Source: Stramonita haemastoma
Taxonomy: Eukaryota > Mollusca > Gastropoda > Neogastropoda > Muricidae
Assembly: GCA_030674155.1 (NCBI GenBank)
Contig: CM060318.1
Location: 68,295,697 to 68,359,696 of the forward strand
Length of the DNA: 64,000 nt
Direction: 5' to 3'
The position numbers and the translations under genes are program-made. This document shows, piece by piece, positions 20,345-30,126 of the stretch. Within the stretch, counting starts at the first letter, position 1. The number at the start of each line of letters is the position of its first letter. The notes below the pieces were generated by a model. That model ran no database searches and was not told where the DNA came from. It was given only the letters and a program-made list of their open reading frames with translations.

Positions 20345-20530
20345 TATCCTGAAATAACCTGGTTACATGAGGGTAACATATACTATAACACGTTAAAATA
20401 AACAAAGTTTCAGAAAAATGCACCCATAAATCCCCCCCAGGGGGGGGAGGGGGGTCTATGGAGGGACCAAGGTCTATACTTTCCTGTAGTGAGGGCAGTT
20501 TTTGTTCCCCTCCTTTTCCCGACGCACATT
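20345..20530 (-). repeat. right inverted arm, partner of 16608-16790
   Basis: Reverse-complement of the left arm with moderate divergence. Shared words include TCCTGAAATAACCTG, GAGGGTAACA, TTTCAGAAAAA and ATCCCCCCCAGGGGGGG. Between the arms is about 3.55 kb. Confidence 0.65.
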
Positions 20531-20539
20531 ATAAGACTG

Positions 20540-21155
20540 GGTTTTGAATTGGTGGTATGAATCGCACCCTTTCCTTTGATTCATTCTAGTTATAGTTTAA
20601 ACTTTGTGTTATATCTAAATAATTATCATATTAGTATTTTTGATTGCAATATGCTTTTGCTGTTACACTTAAAAAAAAAAAGAAGGTTTTTTAATTTTCA
20701 AATAATGTACACAGACCAGTATAATGTAATCATCAATCCACAAATGATTCATATTAAAGTTTATAAAGAAAAAATTAAAAAGGATAGGATTACAAACTGA
20801 TACACAACCTACTAGCATATGTTTTAGATAACGTATGAACTCAAATGGTCATATATACATATACACACATGTACATGCATGCACACAAACATAAATACCC
20901 AAGCATTTAAACATCTATACAGGGGCATGTGTGCGCTTACATATACATAACCTCCACATACACAACTGCTAGAGCATTGTTTAAAAAAACAACAACAAAA
21001 AACTAACAAAACAACAACAAAAAATAAAAACCAAACAAAAACAAAAACAACAGCAAAAAACTATATAAAAAAAATAAACAAAACAACATAAACACACACC
21101 ACCGCAATTAAACTGCTCAGTTGAGTGAACGGATTTTACCTTTCATTCTGAGTCA
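20540..21155. other. no recognisable gene
   Basis: AT-rich sequence; AAAAACAAC-type low complexity from 20985 to 21080. No supported frame. Confidence 0.45.
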
Positions 21156-21159
21156 TCCA

Positions 21160-21700
21160 GCAGTAATAATAATAAATAATAATACATGGAATTTCTATAG
21201 CGCTATATCTTTATATAGCGCTATATCAAATCAAAGGGCTTGCATTCGACCTATACAACACACAAGCAATCAATAACAATTTATAGTTTTAGCAAATTCG
21301 AATGTACACACACACGCATGCGCACACACATACACTTATAAAGGTTATACACTTTGGCAGGTAGATGTTGAAGGCAGGGACAGGTAAGAGATAGAAACAG
21401 GAGAAAATCTTAGGTTTGAAAGAAGTGTGTCTTGAGGTTGGATTTAAAAGTGTCATAAGTAGGCTTTTTCCGGAGGGAGAGAGGGAGGTCGTTCCAGATC
21501 GATAGACCAGAAACAGACGGCCAACCGTAGATAGGTTGAATCTAGGTATTCTTAAGGACAAAGTATCTGCGGCGGAGCGGAGGGAACGAGAAGGTGTTTA
21601 CATGTGAAGACATTCACAGAGGTAGGAGGTTGCAGTTTTGTGGAGACATTTGTAACAGAGGGTATTCATCTTGTAGTTTACTCTAATCTAACAGAGGTAG
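21160..21700 (-). pseudogene. LINE-G C-terminal coding end plus 3' UTR
   Basis: The minus strand codes a CR1-like C-terminus in broken frames: VNYKMNTLCYKCLHKTATSY, then TPSRSLRSAADTLSLRIPRF and a degraded LWN-type segment ending near TSRHTSFKPK. After this come LPAKCITFI-type words, a short (GT)n (21303-21330), the TATAGCGCTATA block (duplicated here) and an ATT tail at 21160-21184. The order is as in the 19.75-kb copy, which starts further 3'. It is non-functional. Confidence 0.75.
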
Positions 21701-21744
21701 ATATGTATACCATTGTGCAGGGAAACTAAAAAAAAAAAATTCCA

Positions 21745-22315
21745 TGAGTGCAATACATTTTCAACCTCATATATTGATTTTCGTTGCCACGTAAATATTT
21801 TAAACGAAGGCCTATTCTTTTGGCATCTACATTTATATGTGAAATTTGGCGAGCAGTAGTATTACATAAAAAATCTTGTCAGATTTACAGTTGCGACTGC
21901 ACCCAAAAACAAGAATGCTCTCGTTGAGCAGCAGATTCACTGCACTGCATTTTTCATTAATATTATTTTGGAATTCTTGCCAGAATTCGTTTAGGACAGT
22001 ACCAGAAAATATGTGGGATACTTTCTTTTTCTGTACGGCAAAAGGAACAATTAATTGATTATTCAATACCCATGCTTTGTAAAATAACATTTGTTGCTAT
22101 TATTCTGTGTACAATTCTTATCTGAAACCACTTTAGTCTTATAGCTTGAATTTGTCTTTTTTTTTCTTCTAAATACTTGTTACCATACAACATTTTGATG
22201 CAATCTTTCATTCCACTTCATGCAATAAGCTGGGTCAGTTATGTTTTTAGTCAATAACTCATAGTACAGATTACTGTCATTAATTTGTTGCTGTTACACT
22301 TGTTATATCATCCTA
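21745..22315 (-). pseudogene. L1/Tx1-like LINE ORF2 C-terminus relic
   Basis: Minus-strand frames give IQAIRLKWFQIRIVHRIIAT, a zinc-knuckle-like CSFCRTEKESIPHIFWYCP, then EFWQEFQNNINEKCSAVNLL and IFYVILLLAKFHIYKCRCQK. This C-terminal architecture (CxxC...HxxxxC followed by LLAKFHIHKC) is typical of L1/Tx1-type ORF2 proteins of aquatic animals. It has at least two frameshifts, and the region upstream of the RT C-terminus is missing. Confidence 0.75.
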
Positions 22316-22424
22316 TTTGACTGAATTACTGTTTGACATTTATTGCATCATACTTTCCCCCACATTTCCCTCATCACCTTCTTGTAGGAGTATAACATTA
22401 GTCTGTGCACGTAGATATTCATTG

Positions 22425-22427
<3 letters not shown>

Positions 22428-22488
<61 letters not shown>

Positions 22489-22491
22489 CAC
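22428..22491 (+). repeat. (CA)n microsatellite with one interruption
   Basis: About 30 CA units with an extra C at 22464; smaller CA patches follow at 22535-22580. Confidence 0.95.
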
Positions 22492-22599
22492 TTGTCTAAT
22501 ATCGCTTTTTTGTGAAGAGACGTAAAATTGAAAAACACACACACACATACACCGCATGCAGCAGGCGCCCGCACACACACAAGTTTACATTTTTACTTT

Positions 22600-23820
22600 G
22601 CTAAACTTTGTTAAAGATCATTGTGATTTGACTTGACTCACCTGTCTGTAGTCACGAACACACAGGTGGCCCAGTCCGGGAATATTCAGCTACCTTGGAA
22701 CACGTCTTTGCCTACCTTCTAGTTCCTTTCTTCCAAAGAAACTGTGCTGGTAACGTTATACCCTCACCACATGACTATTGGTGGATCTGCCCCCTACCCC
22801 AACACCACCCCTCTCACCCACTCACCCACGGCAGCACCTCAGCACTATTATTCTATGTTTAAGCAAACTGCTGTACTCTATTGGTTAACCTCAAGACAGT
22901 TTTTTTTGTGTACTTCATAAGGTAGGGGTTTGGGGAGAGAGGGAGGGAGGAGAGGGGAAGAGGAGTGGGGGGGGGGGGGGAGAGAAACCTTTCTTTCTTC
23001 CTGTGGATTATTTCTTGCCCATTCATGCAGCAACCCCCACCCCCATCCACCCCCCTCTGACAACCCTTTCAGCCCTGGTGTATGGAGTAGCATGTCACAT
23101 TAAAATCATTGACTAGCAAGAAGACCCTAACAAAGAAGGAAAAAATGTTTAATAGGAAAACAAGTCTTACACAAAAAATGATAATAAACAGAACCAAAAC
23201 CAACTCTCTTATCTCACCTAAAAGATAACACCTGAACAGCCTTTTCGTTGTTGGTTTTTTGTTGTTGTTGGTGTTGTTGTTGCCTGCAGTTTGGCTTTAT
23301 TCGTTGATTTATTCATTATTAATTCTTTTATGAAGATACTGTGGATGTTTTGCTATTTACATCCTAGTCCCCATGTGTGCAGTCCTGAGGAAAGGTGCAC
23401 AGCATGGGACCATTGGCCTTCCACTCACACTGTGCACAGGGCATATAGAGGTGGCAGGCGGCTACATGTTTGTGGCTTGCATTAGTTCCAAGCTCTGCTT
23501 ACAAAGGCCCTTTAAACTGGTAGCCTGGAAAACATGGTAGACACACTTGAACGCACCACTGCCCCTTGGGTTCCAGTTCCAATACAAATTCGAATACTTC
23601 ATGGTCTCAAAAAAGAAAAATTCACCGTTTATGAGCCTTTCGTAAAAACATTAAAAATGTAAACATAATGTAACAAAAAATACCACCATAGCATTCAACA
23701 TCAGCTCGCACCCATGGCAATATAAAAAGGACCCATAAATCAGCAATAACTCAGCCAGTCATAAATTCTCCCAAATAAAATCTCAAACACTCCGGTGTGC
23801 ACCAGTTGTCACTCATAGAC
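22600..23820. other. no recognisable gene; purine tract and possible old SINE
   Basis: A G/A-rich stretch at 22925-22985 with a G-run, and a (TTG)n patch at 23255-23285. The segment near 23340-23380 (TACATCCTAGTCCCCATGTG) resembles the antisense SINE-A word ACATCCAGTCCCCGTGTG, so an ancient copy is possible but weak. No supported coding frame. Confidence 0.4.
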
Positions 23821-23829
23821 ACTCACCAC

Positions 23830-23831
<2 letters not shown>

Positions 23832-23872
<41 letters not shown>

Positions 23873-23925
23873 GGCGCGCGCGCACGCACGCGCGCACACA
23901 CACACATATCTATATATCTATGTAT

Positions 23926-23973
<48 letters not shown>

Positions 23974-24001
23974 TTATCTTCATATATATATATATATATA
24001 C
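23832..24001 (+). repeat. compound (CA)n-(GC)n-(CT)n-(TA)n microsatellite
   Basis: (CA)n at 23831-23870, a GCGGCGCGCGCGCACGCACG patch, (CT)n at 23932-23967, and (TA)9 near 23983-24000. Confidence 0.95.
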
Positions 24002-24294
24002 AAACACACGCATACACACACATTACCATATTGTTATGTATGATAAAACAAATATCTATGAAATTGATACTCCTCTATCAAGATATTAAACACAGTCTGA
24101 AATAGTAACACCGCACACATTTTCTTGACATAAACCAAATTGCTATGACATGTTGTTTCATAAGAAAATATTGAAGACAGGTTGTTTTTTGGTGTGTTTT
24201 TTTAAAAGTAGCCTTTCCCATGCTTTAGAATGTCCCATCTCTTTTCTACCTGAGCACTGTACCTCCCTTGCCTCCTCCCTTCCTCAAACACCCT

Positions 24295-24306
24295 CTCTCT
24301 CTCTCT

Positions 24307-24357
<51 letters not shown>

Positions 24358-24392
24358 TCTCTTGCCTCTTGCTCGCAAGCGCAAGAGGCAAG
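24295..24392 (+). repeat. (CT)n followed by a perfect 12-bp hairpin
   Basis: CT repeats run to about 24360. CTTGCCTCTTGC (24361-24372) pairs perfectly with GCAAGAGGCAAG (24381-24392) across an 8-base loop. Confidence 0.85.
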
Positions 24393-24797
24393 AGGCAAGA
24401 CGTGTATTCAATTGCTCTGCAGATATTGCCCTTTTCGTGGTGTTATACGGTGCTATTCGTTCTGATACTTTGCAGAAGGGTGCGCTTACAGACAATAAAA
24501 GCAAAGGTATCACTATTTCATGTCAGAATCTGAGGTATGGACCGTAATTAGCACAAAACAATTATATATAAGATAATGAAGGAAATTGTGCAGGCCTGCT
24601 ATTAACTCACAACTTATATTGTGCTGTACAGTTGGGCTGTTTTGCACGTGCAGTTGCTTGTTGACATAAAGTGTGTTTTGTGCTGGTCAATTCCAAAGGT
24701 GCATAATTCGTGAACTGTTAAAATGAATTGCCTGTAATTCTCTCCCCTGTCCCCTGTCTGTGTAGCTGGCATGATAAACTACCGCAACTTCTGTGAT

Positions 24798-24857
24798 GTC
24801 ACATGACTCTGTGTTAAGTCACATGACTCATGTTTCGACAAGAAAAGTCACATGACT
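24798..24857 (+). promoter_or_regulatory. three GTCACATGACT boxes in the LINE-E 5' region
   Basis: GTCACATGACT occurs at 24798-24808, 24818-24828 and 24847-24857, just before the first ATG of the LINE-E ORF1 at 24876. The box holds an E-box (CACATG) and resembles the GTCACGTGAC-type site bound by bHLH-ZIP factors of the MITF/TFE/USF group. Non-LTR elements carry their promoter internally near the 5' end, so a promoter role is plausible but inferred. Confidence 0.5.
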
Positions 24858-24875
24858 TAGTAATGAAAACTAACA

Positions 24876-25742
24876 ATGTCAACACCTGTAACAAATGACA
24901 CTCCAGTAAAAAAAAAGATAATAAACTACAACCTACACTAGATTCTCTTCAAAAACGATTCTCATGCTCTGACAAAGAACTTACTGCATGGAGAAATTGT
25001 CTGTTTTATAGATATGCATCTGTCACTGATGACAATATCTCAGTTGAAAAATCTGACTATGACTGTAATGACTGTCCTCTTTCCCTTCCAATATGGATTG
25101 AGGAACCCATATCTACTCAGCTGGTTAAATCGGTTATTTGTGTGTTCCATAATCACTTAAAATGCATTTTACACGTCAGGGCTCTGGAACCCTACTGTGT
25201 CAGGGCATACTTTGTGCTCCATGGGAGGAGGAGGAGTGCGAAATGCTAAAATACGCAGTGCTGGAATACTGCCATGATGATGACACTCAAACATTTTATG
25301 ACAAAATACTTTCTCATCCTCTGACTTTTCTGTCAGAAAACGAAAGTGCATTACAGTTACTGCCACCAACTTGCAGCTGGACTACAATTACCCCCCATGT
25401 TGTGTCTCCCCCTGATACTATTGCTTCTCCGGTACAGTTGCCTCATGAGAAAAGACTACTAGGTGATATGGGGGACTTGTCTCTTCTGTCACCTGACTTA
25501 GAGGAAGCAAAAGATGTACAAGCTGACGATTTTCTAGATTAAAACAATGATCTAGGTCTAGATAATGCTGATCAGGCCTTACCTAGTTTAAATGGCATCA
25601 TTGCTCACAGCCCTAATGCTGCCACTGATTCCAGAAAGAGTGTTAAAAAAAACTCCTAAACTGGCAAAGCTAGCGAAGGCTATAGAAGACTGACGCTGTG
25701 CCCTTCACAGCAAGCTAATAAGGACATTTCTGACAAACTCCA
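24876..25742 (+). pseudogene. LINE-E ORF1, N-terminal part (broken frames)
   Basis: MSTPVTNDTPVKKK begins at 24876 and slips frame in the A-run at about 24908-24916. It then continues as TLDSLQKRFSCSDKELTAWR, YDCNDCPLSLPIWIEEPIS and, after a further slip near 25.16 kb, as LKYAVLEYCHDDDTQTFYDK and HEKRLLGDMGDLSLLSPDLE up to a stop at 25540. The coding drift continues to the ATG at 25747. Two or three indels and two stops separate this segment from the open 527-codon frame, of which it was most likely the N-terminus. Function of the segment is unknown. Confidence 0.65.
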
Positions 25743-25746
25743 TTAC

Positions 25747-27330
25747 ATGGAAACTGTTCTTGATAGTCTGCAAGCTGATCAAGCTGAGCGTGATGCGGAT
25801 TTCATGTCTAGCATTGAAAACTCCAAAGTGTCTATTAAAAATGAGATGAAACGACAGTTTGACAAGACAGTTGAATCTCTTGTTTCTGCAGTGGATAACA
25901 TTAAAGCCAGCTTGTTAAAACTTGACCTCTCAATAAATAATGTGATTAAAGATAACAAATCAATCAAAACATGTTTGGGTACAATCCACTTTGAAATTAA
26001 ACAGATGAAGAAAAGAAGCTCTCAGACTACTACTATTGTGTCTACACAATGTGACTTTCCTACTAACTGTGATGCTGATGACTGTGACAATAACAAAGAT
26101 ACTTGGGCTATTCTTCCTGACAACCCTCTTTTCTCACCTCCACCTGTTCACACAATAGTAGATGACACCTTCTCTGTTCACCCAACTGTTGTAAATGACA
26201 ATGCAGAGGTAGATAAAAGCTCTGAGACTCACTCTAAAGATATTAAATCCGACATTACTGTACCAATCCAAAACCCTTATGAGCTGCTTTCTCACCTCAG
26301 TCAGAATGAGGGACAACTTGAAGCTAATAAGAGTGAAAACTTTTCTCCAAGCTCTGAATCCAAAATTCCCAAGTTTTTGTCTAAACCTAATCATGCAACA
26401 CCACAACTTCACTCTGAACAAGGAAAAACTTCACAGCAAATCTTAAACGAACTAACCATCCCCGAAACAGCCTCGTCTCTTCTGATAGGTGACTCTATCA
26501 TCAGATACATCAATCCCAAAAGACTGGGAACAATAAACAATCCACTCTTTAAAATCTGTATTCCTGGGTTAACTGTGGCGGATTTGTTAAAGGGGTTACA
26601 GGACTTCAACAAACATGAAAATATTGATACTGTTATTGTACATGTGGGAATAAATGATTGTTCAGATGGACAGATTTCGATTCAGACCTGGTCAAGGATC
26701 ATTATGTTGTGCAAAACCTCTTTTCCAAATGCGTATGTTACATTTAGCTCAATCGTTCTGGCACGTGGCAGACACGCATTAAATAACACTATTGCACTTA
26801 CCAACCAAAACCTATATACAACATGCTCAAGATCCCAAGTAAACATGCTAGACAATTACCAAATTTTCGTTAGGAAAAATGGTGCTCCTCGCCAGGCCCT
26901 ATATAGGGATAACTTCCACCTCAGCACTAGAGGTACAGCCTCCCTGGCTGTTACTTTCAAACAAGCCCTCCCCCAGCCACATCATCGAAGTTCTGATGAT
27001 ACTTATGTGAATAATGTGTTACCTCTTAAAGATCAAGGTGGTGCTCCCAGTGGCCATCCCCCTTTCAGAAACAACGTAGGGGGTGCACAAGGAAATCCCC
27101 ATGCTAGGTGGAATGGACCCCTCAGGCACACCAGTTCTACCATGAGCCAAGATGTCCCAGCCGTGATGTCCACAGTGGACTTCCCTCCTCTACTGTCAAA
27201 GAGCAGCCAACAGCCTGGACTTCCCAAGCTGGATCATCATCCTCCAGCTTCATCTGGGGGACCAGCAACCTTGGAGACTCCAGAGCCCTCTAGTAACAAT
27301 GTATCCTTTGCTGCTTTGCCACAAGACTGA
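25747..27330 (+). CDS. LINE-E ORF1 protein with SGNH/GDS esterase domain
   Basis: An open frame of 527 codons. Residues 1-100 are rich in charged heptad-like runs (likely coiled coil, for oligomerisation). Residues about 100-235 are acidic and low in structure. Residues about 235-400 form an SGNH hydrolase domain: block I LLIGDSIIRYI with the nucleophile Ser, a Gly block around KICIPGLTVADL, block III VIVHVGINDC with Asn, and block V DNFHLSTRG with the catalytic Asp-x-x-His pair. The rest is proline- and glycine-rich. Such esterase-type ORF1 proteins are known from CR1/Zenon-like LINEs. The protein is thought to act with the element's RNA; what the hydrolase does is not settled. It is intact only downstream of a broken N-terminal segment, so the element itself is dead. 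Confidence 0.85.
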   Translation: METVLDSLQADQAERDADFMSSIENSKVSIKNEMKRQFDKTVESLVSAVDNIKASLLKLDLSINNVIKDNKSIKTCLGTIHFEIKQMKKRSSQTTTIVSTQCDFPTNCDADDCDNNKDTWAILPDNPLFSPPPVHTIVDDTFSVHPTVVNDNAEVDKSSETHSKDIKSDITVPIQNPYELLSHLSQNEGQLEANKSENFSPSSESKIPKFLSKPNHATPQLHSEQGKTSQQILNELTIPETASSLLIGDSIIRYINPKRLGTINNPLFKICIPGLTVADLLKGLQDFNKHENIDTVIVHVGINDCSDGQISIQTWSRIIMLCKTSFPNAYVTFSSIVLARGRHALNNTIALTNQNLYTTCSRSQVNMLDNYQIFVRKNGAPRQALYRDNFHLSTRGTASLAVTFKQALPQPHHRSSDDTYVNNVLPLKDQGGAPSGHPPFRNNVGGAQGNPHARWNGPLRHTSSTMSQDVPAVMSTVDFPPLLSKSSQQPGLPKLDHHPPASSGGPATLETPEPSSNNVSFAALPQD

Positions 27331-28400
27331 TATAAATTTACAGCCATCATTTTCTGCCCCAAGGGCTCCACCAACTTTCCGCCCTGTACTAAAACAACCA
27401 ACTTTCATGCACTCAGAGTATCCCCCTCCTAAATTACCAGTTCCATGTCAGTTTCCACATTATGGTCTCCATGACAGAGACTTTATCCCAAGACTACCTT
27501 CTTTTCCTTTAAACCCTGCTGCCTCCCCTTATTATCACCCTGTACCCTTTGGTCATTCAGCCCCCAGAGTTGGCTATCCAGTAATCCTGCCAATCAATAT
27601 GCACATCAACTGATTAATTTAGCATCCAACTGATGTAATAGTGTAATGTTAGAGAGTTAAACGCTGATGGGTAAAAAAGGTGGGAGATGGAAAGCAATCT
27701 TTTTATATTCAATGCTCTCATTTAATTCCTTATCATTGTGGTTGTCTTATGTCTATTTAAGTGCTACATGATAGCAGAAGACCTTTGGCTATTTATATGC
27801 ATGTTTTTGGACAAGTCTCTGGTTACTTAACATTTATTAGTATTTTAGTTTGTATGTTTGTTTTTTTCCTGAGGCTCTTGGTGTTTTCCTTGTCTTTTTG
27901 TACAGTATGTGATCAATGACAGTTCTCACCTGGTGGATCAATTGTGCCAGCAGAATCATGGACTGGGGACATCTAGGAATTGTGAATAATCTGAAAAGGA
28001 CTGTAAGGGAAAGGAGCAATCTCCTTTACCCCTGGAGACAGCTTTTGTGTTTTGAACTTACATGCAGCCTTGAATTTGCTGGTTACTGAAGCTGACTGTT
28101 AATTCCTTCCTCTATTCAGACTTTTTTTGTTTGTTTGTTTGTTTGCTTGCTTGTTTTTGCTTGTTGTTGGGGTTTGTTTTTTTTCTTGTTCTTTATTGTT
28201 TATTTGGGTTTTTTTGGTTTTGTTTGTTTGTTTGTTGTTGTTTTTTTGTTTGTTTGTCTGGTTTTTGTTTTCTTTTTTTTACTCCTCTTGATATCTCTGT
28301 TTGTCATCTGCTGATTGTATATAAATTTTTTGTGTGCATTACATTTTGCACGTATATGTACAGTTAGATGTTTTGAATATTATTTGTAAGTTTTCACTGG
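27299..28400 (+). other. LINE-E ORF1 tail and T-rich spacer
   Basis: The +2 frame from 27299 to 27613 is proline-rich (APRAPPTFRPVLKQPTFMHS) and looks like the ORF1 C-terminus after a frame slip at about 27.3 kb. The sequence 27.6-28.4 kb has no coding signal. It holds a (TTTG)n-like stretch at 28120-28275, so the ORF1-ORF2 gap is unusually long for a LINE and may include an old insertion. Confidence 0.5.
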
Positions 28401-28524
28401 TTTGTGCCTGTTTTATACTTGATCCAAATTTTCTTTTGTCCTATAGTTACTACTTTAGGAATTCTTAATGTATATAAACTACAGGGTCCTTGGGATTGTG
28501 GTGTTATTTTTCCATCTCTAACAG

Positions 28525-30126
28525 CCATGGCTAACAATGCCAGTACTGATAAATGGTTGAGCAAATTTGGATTTAGTATTGGCTATCTGAATATATGTCA
28601 TCTGTTTAATAAAGTATCTGATATTTCTTCTATTCTATATAATTCAAATGACCACTTCACATTTTTGGCTTTTCAGAATCTTGTTTATCTGATAAAGTTG
28701 CTGATAGTGTATTATCAATTCCTGAGTACAATATCATTAGAAAAGATGCAAAAACTAAACTTGAAACTGGTTTGGTAATATATGTACATAGGTCTGTTAA
28801 TTAAACTCAAGTGAATTTTTCTGATAAATATAATATTGAGTGTGTCAGGTTGGAGATTCAATTAAAGGGAAGTAAACCTATTCTGTTTGGTTTCTCTGCA
28901 CAGAAATCCTAGCGAACGGGTCAACTGGTTTGATCGTTTTTGTCTAATGATGGATGAAGTATCAAATTATGCAACTGAGATAATTCTGCTTGGTGATTTT
29001 AATATTGACCTACTTAAGCCACATGACAAATGGAAACTTACTTTTGAACTATACAATCTATCCCAAATGGTTTACACTTCTACCAGAAAAACACTCAATT
29101 CAGAGACATTTATTGATCACATTTATACCACTAACCCGAATGATATAGTAGAAATGTCTGTACCAGTTGTTGGTATTAGTGACCACTTCCCAATTTGCTT
29201 GACTTGGTCAAAAAAAGGTATTAAAATTCCTAAGTGTAGCCACAAATACATTTCTTTTAGAAGCTATCAATCATTTAATTCAGATGATTTTATGTCTGAT
29301 TTATGTGCAGCAAGCTCTACTGATGTTTATCAGTATACTGATCCCGACAAAGCTCTGGTTACTTGGTATCATATCTTTTCTTCTATTGTTGATAAGCATG
29401 CTCCCATTAAGACTAAACGTGTTAAGGTAAAAGATAAGCCACCATGGCTATCTGATGAAATAAATAAAGCCATAGCTATTCGTGATAAATTACTGAAGTC
29501 TACAGGAAAAAGTGAACAATTCAAACAACAACGTAACAAAGTGACATCTATGATAAGAGTAGCCAAAAAGAAGCATTTTTCAGAGCTTGTTGCACATAAA
29601 AAAGACCCTAAATTAATATGGAAAGCTATAAATCAGTTAACAGGTAAAACATCCACAACATGTCCCTCTTCACCTATAAATCTATCTGCCGAATGTATGA
29701 ACAAACATTTCTGCACCATAGCAGAAAGACTAATCAATAATGATAATTCAGTAAATAATGACTTGCATCCACTAAAAAACTACTGTGATTCTAAAGGAAT
29801 ACAGACTAAGCTTGATTTCAAATTTCTTGGTGTAAGTGAAGTGTATAAAGATTTGTGTTTATTGAAGCAATCCAGCTCCCGTGGCATGGATGACTTAGAC
29901 AGTAAAATTTGAAAGATTTCTGCACTCATAATTGCCGAGCATATTACATATATTTATAACCTTTCCATTGAAAAATGTTCTTACCCTCAAATGTTTAAAG
30001 ATGCTAAGGTGATTCCTGTCTTCAAATCAGGTGATACTAATGACCCTTCTAACTACAGGCCTATATCCATTCTATCTACTTTGTTCAAACCTCTAGAAAA
30101 GCATCTCGAGCACAATCTGCTTTCAC
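28525..30126 (+). pseudogene. LINE-E ORF2, endonuclease and pre-RT part
   Basis: Frames carry the APE-type endonuclease end: GYLNICHLFNKVSDISSILY, then (28.89-29.25 kb) EIILLGDFNIDLL, ETFIDHIYTT and GISDHFPICL. These correspond to the GDFN, DHIY and SDH catalytic blocks. The linker runs through APIKTKRVKVKDKPPWLSDE and ISRG-type SSRGMDDLDSKI to a stop at 29910. It continues as the RT entry FKDAKVIPVFKSGDT and NYRPISILSTLFKPLEKHLE until it is cut by the nested insertion at 30126. Frameshifts lie near 28.68, 28.80 and 28.90 kb. Confidence 0.8.
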
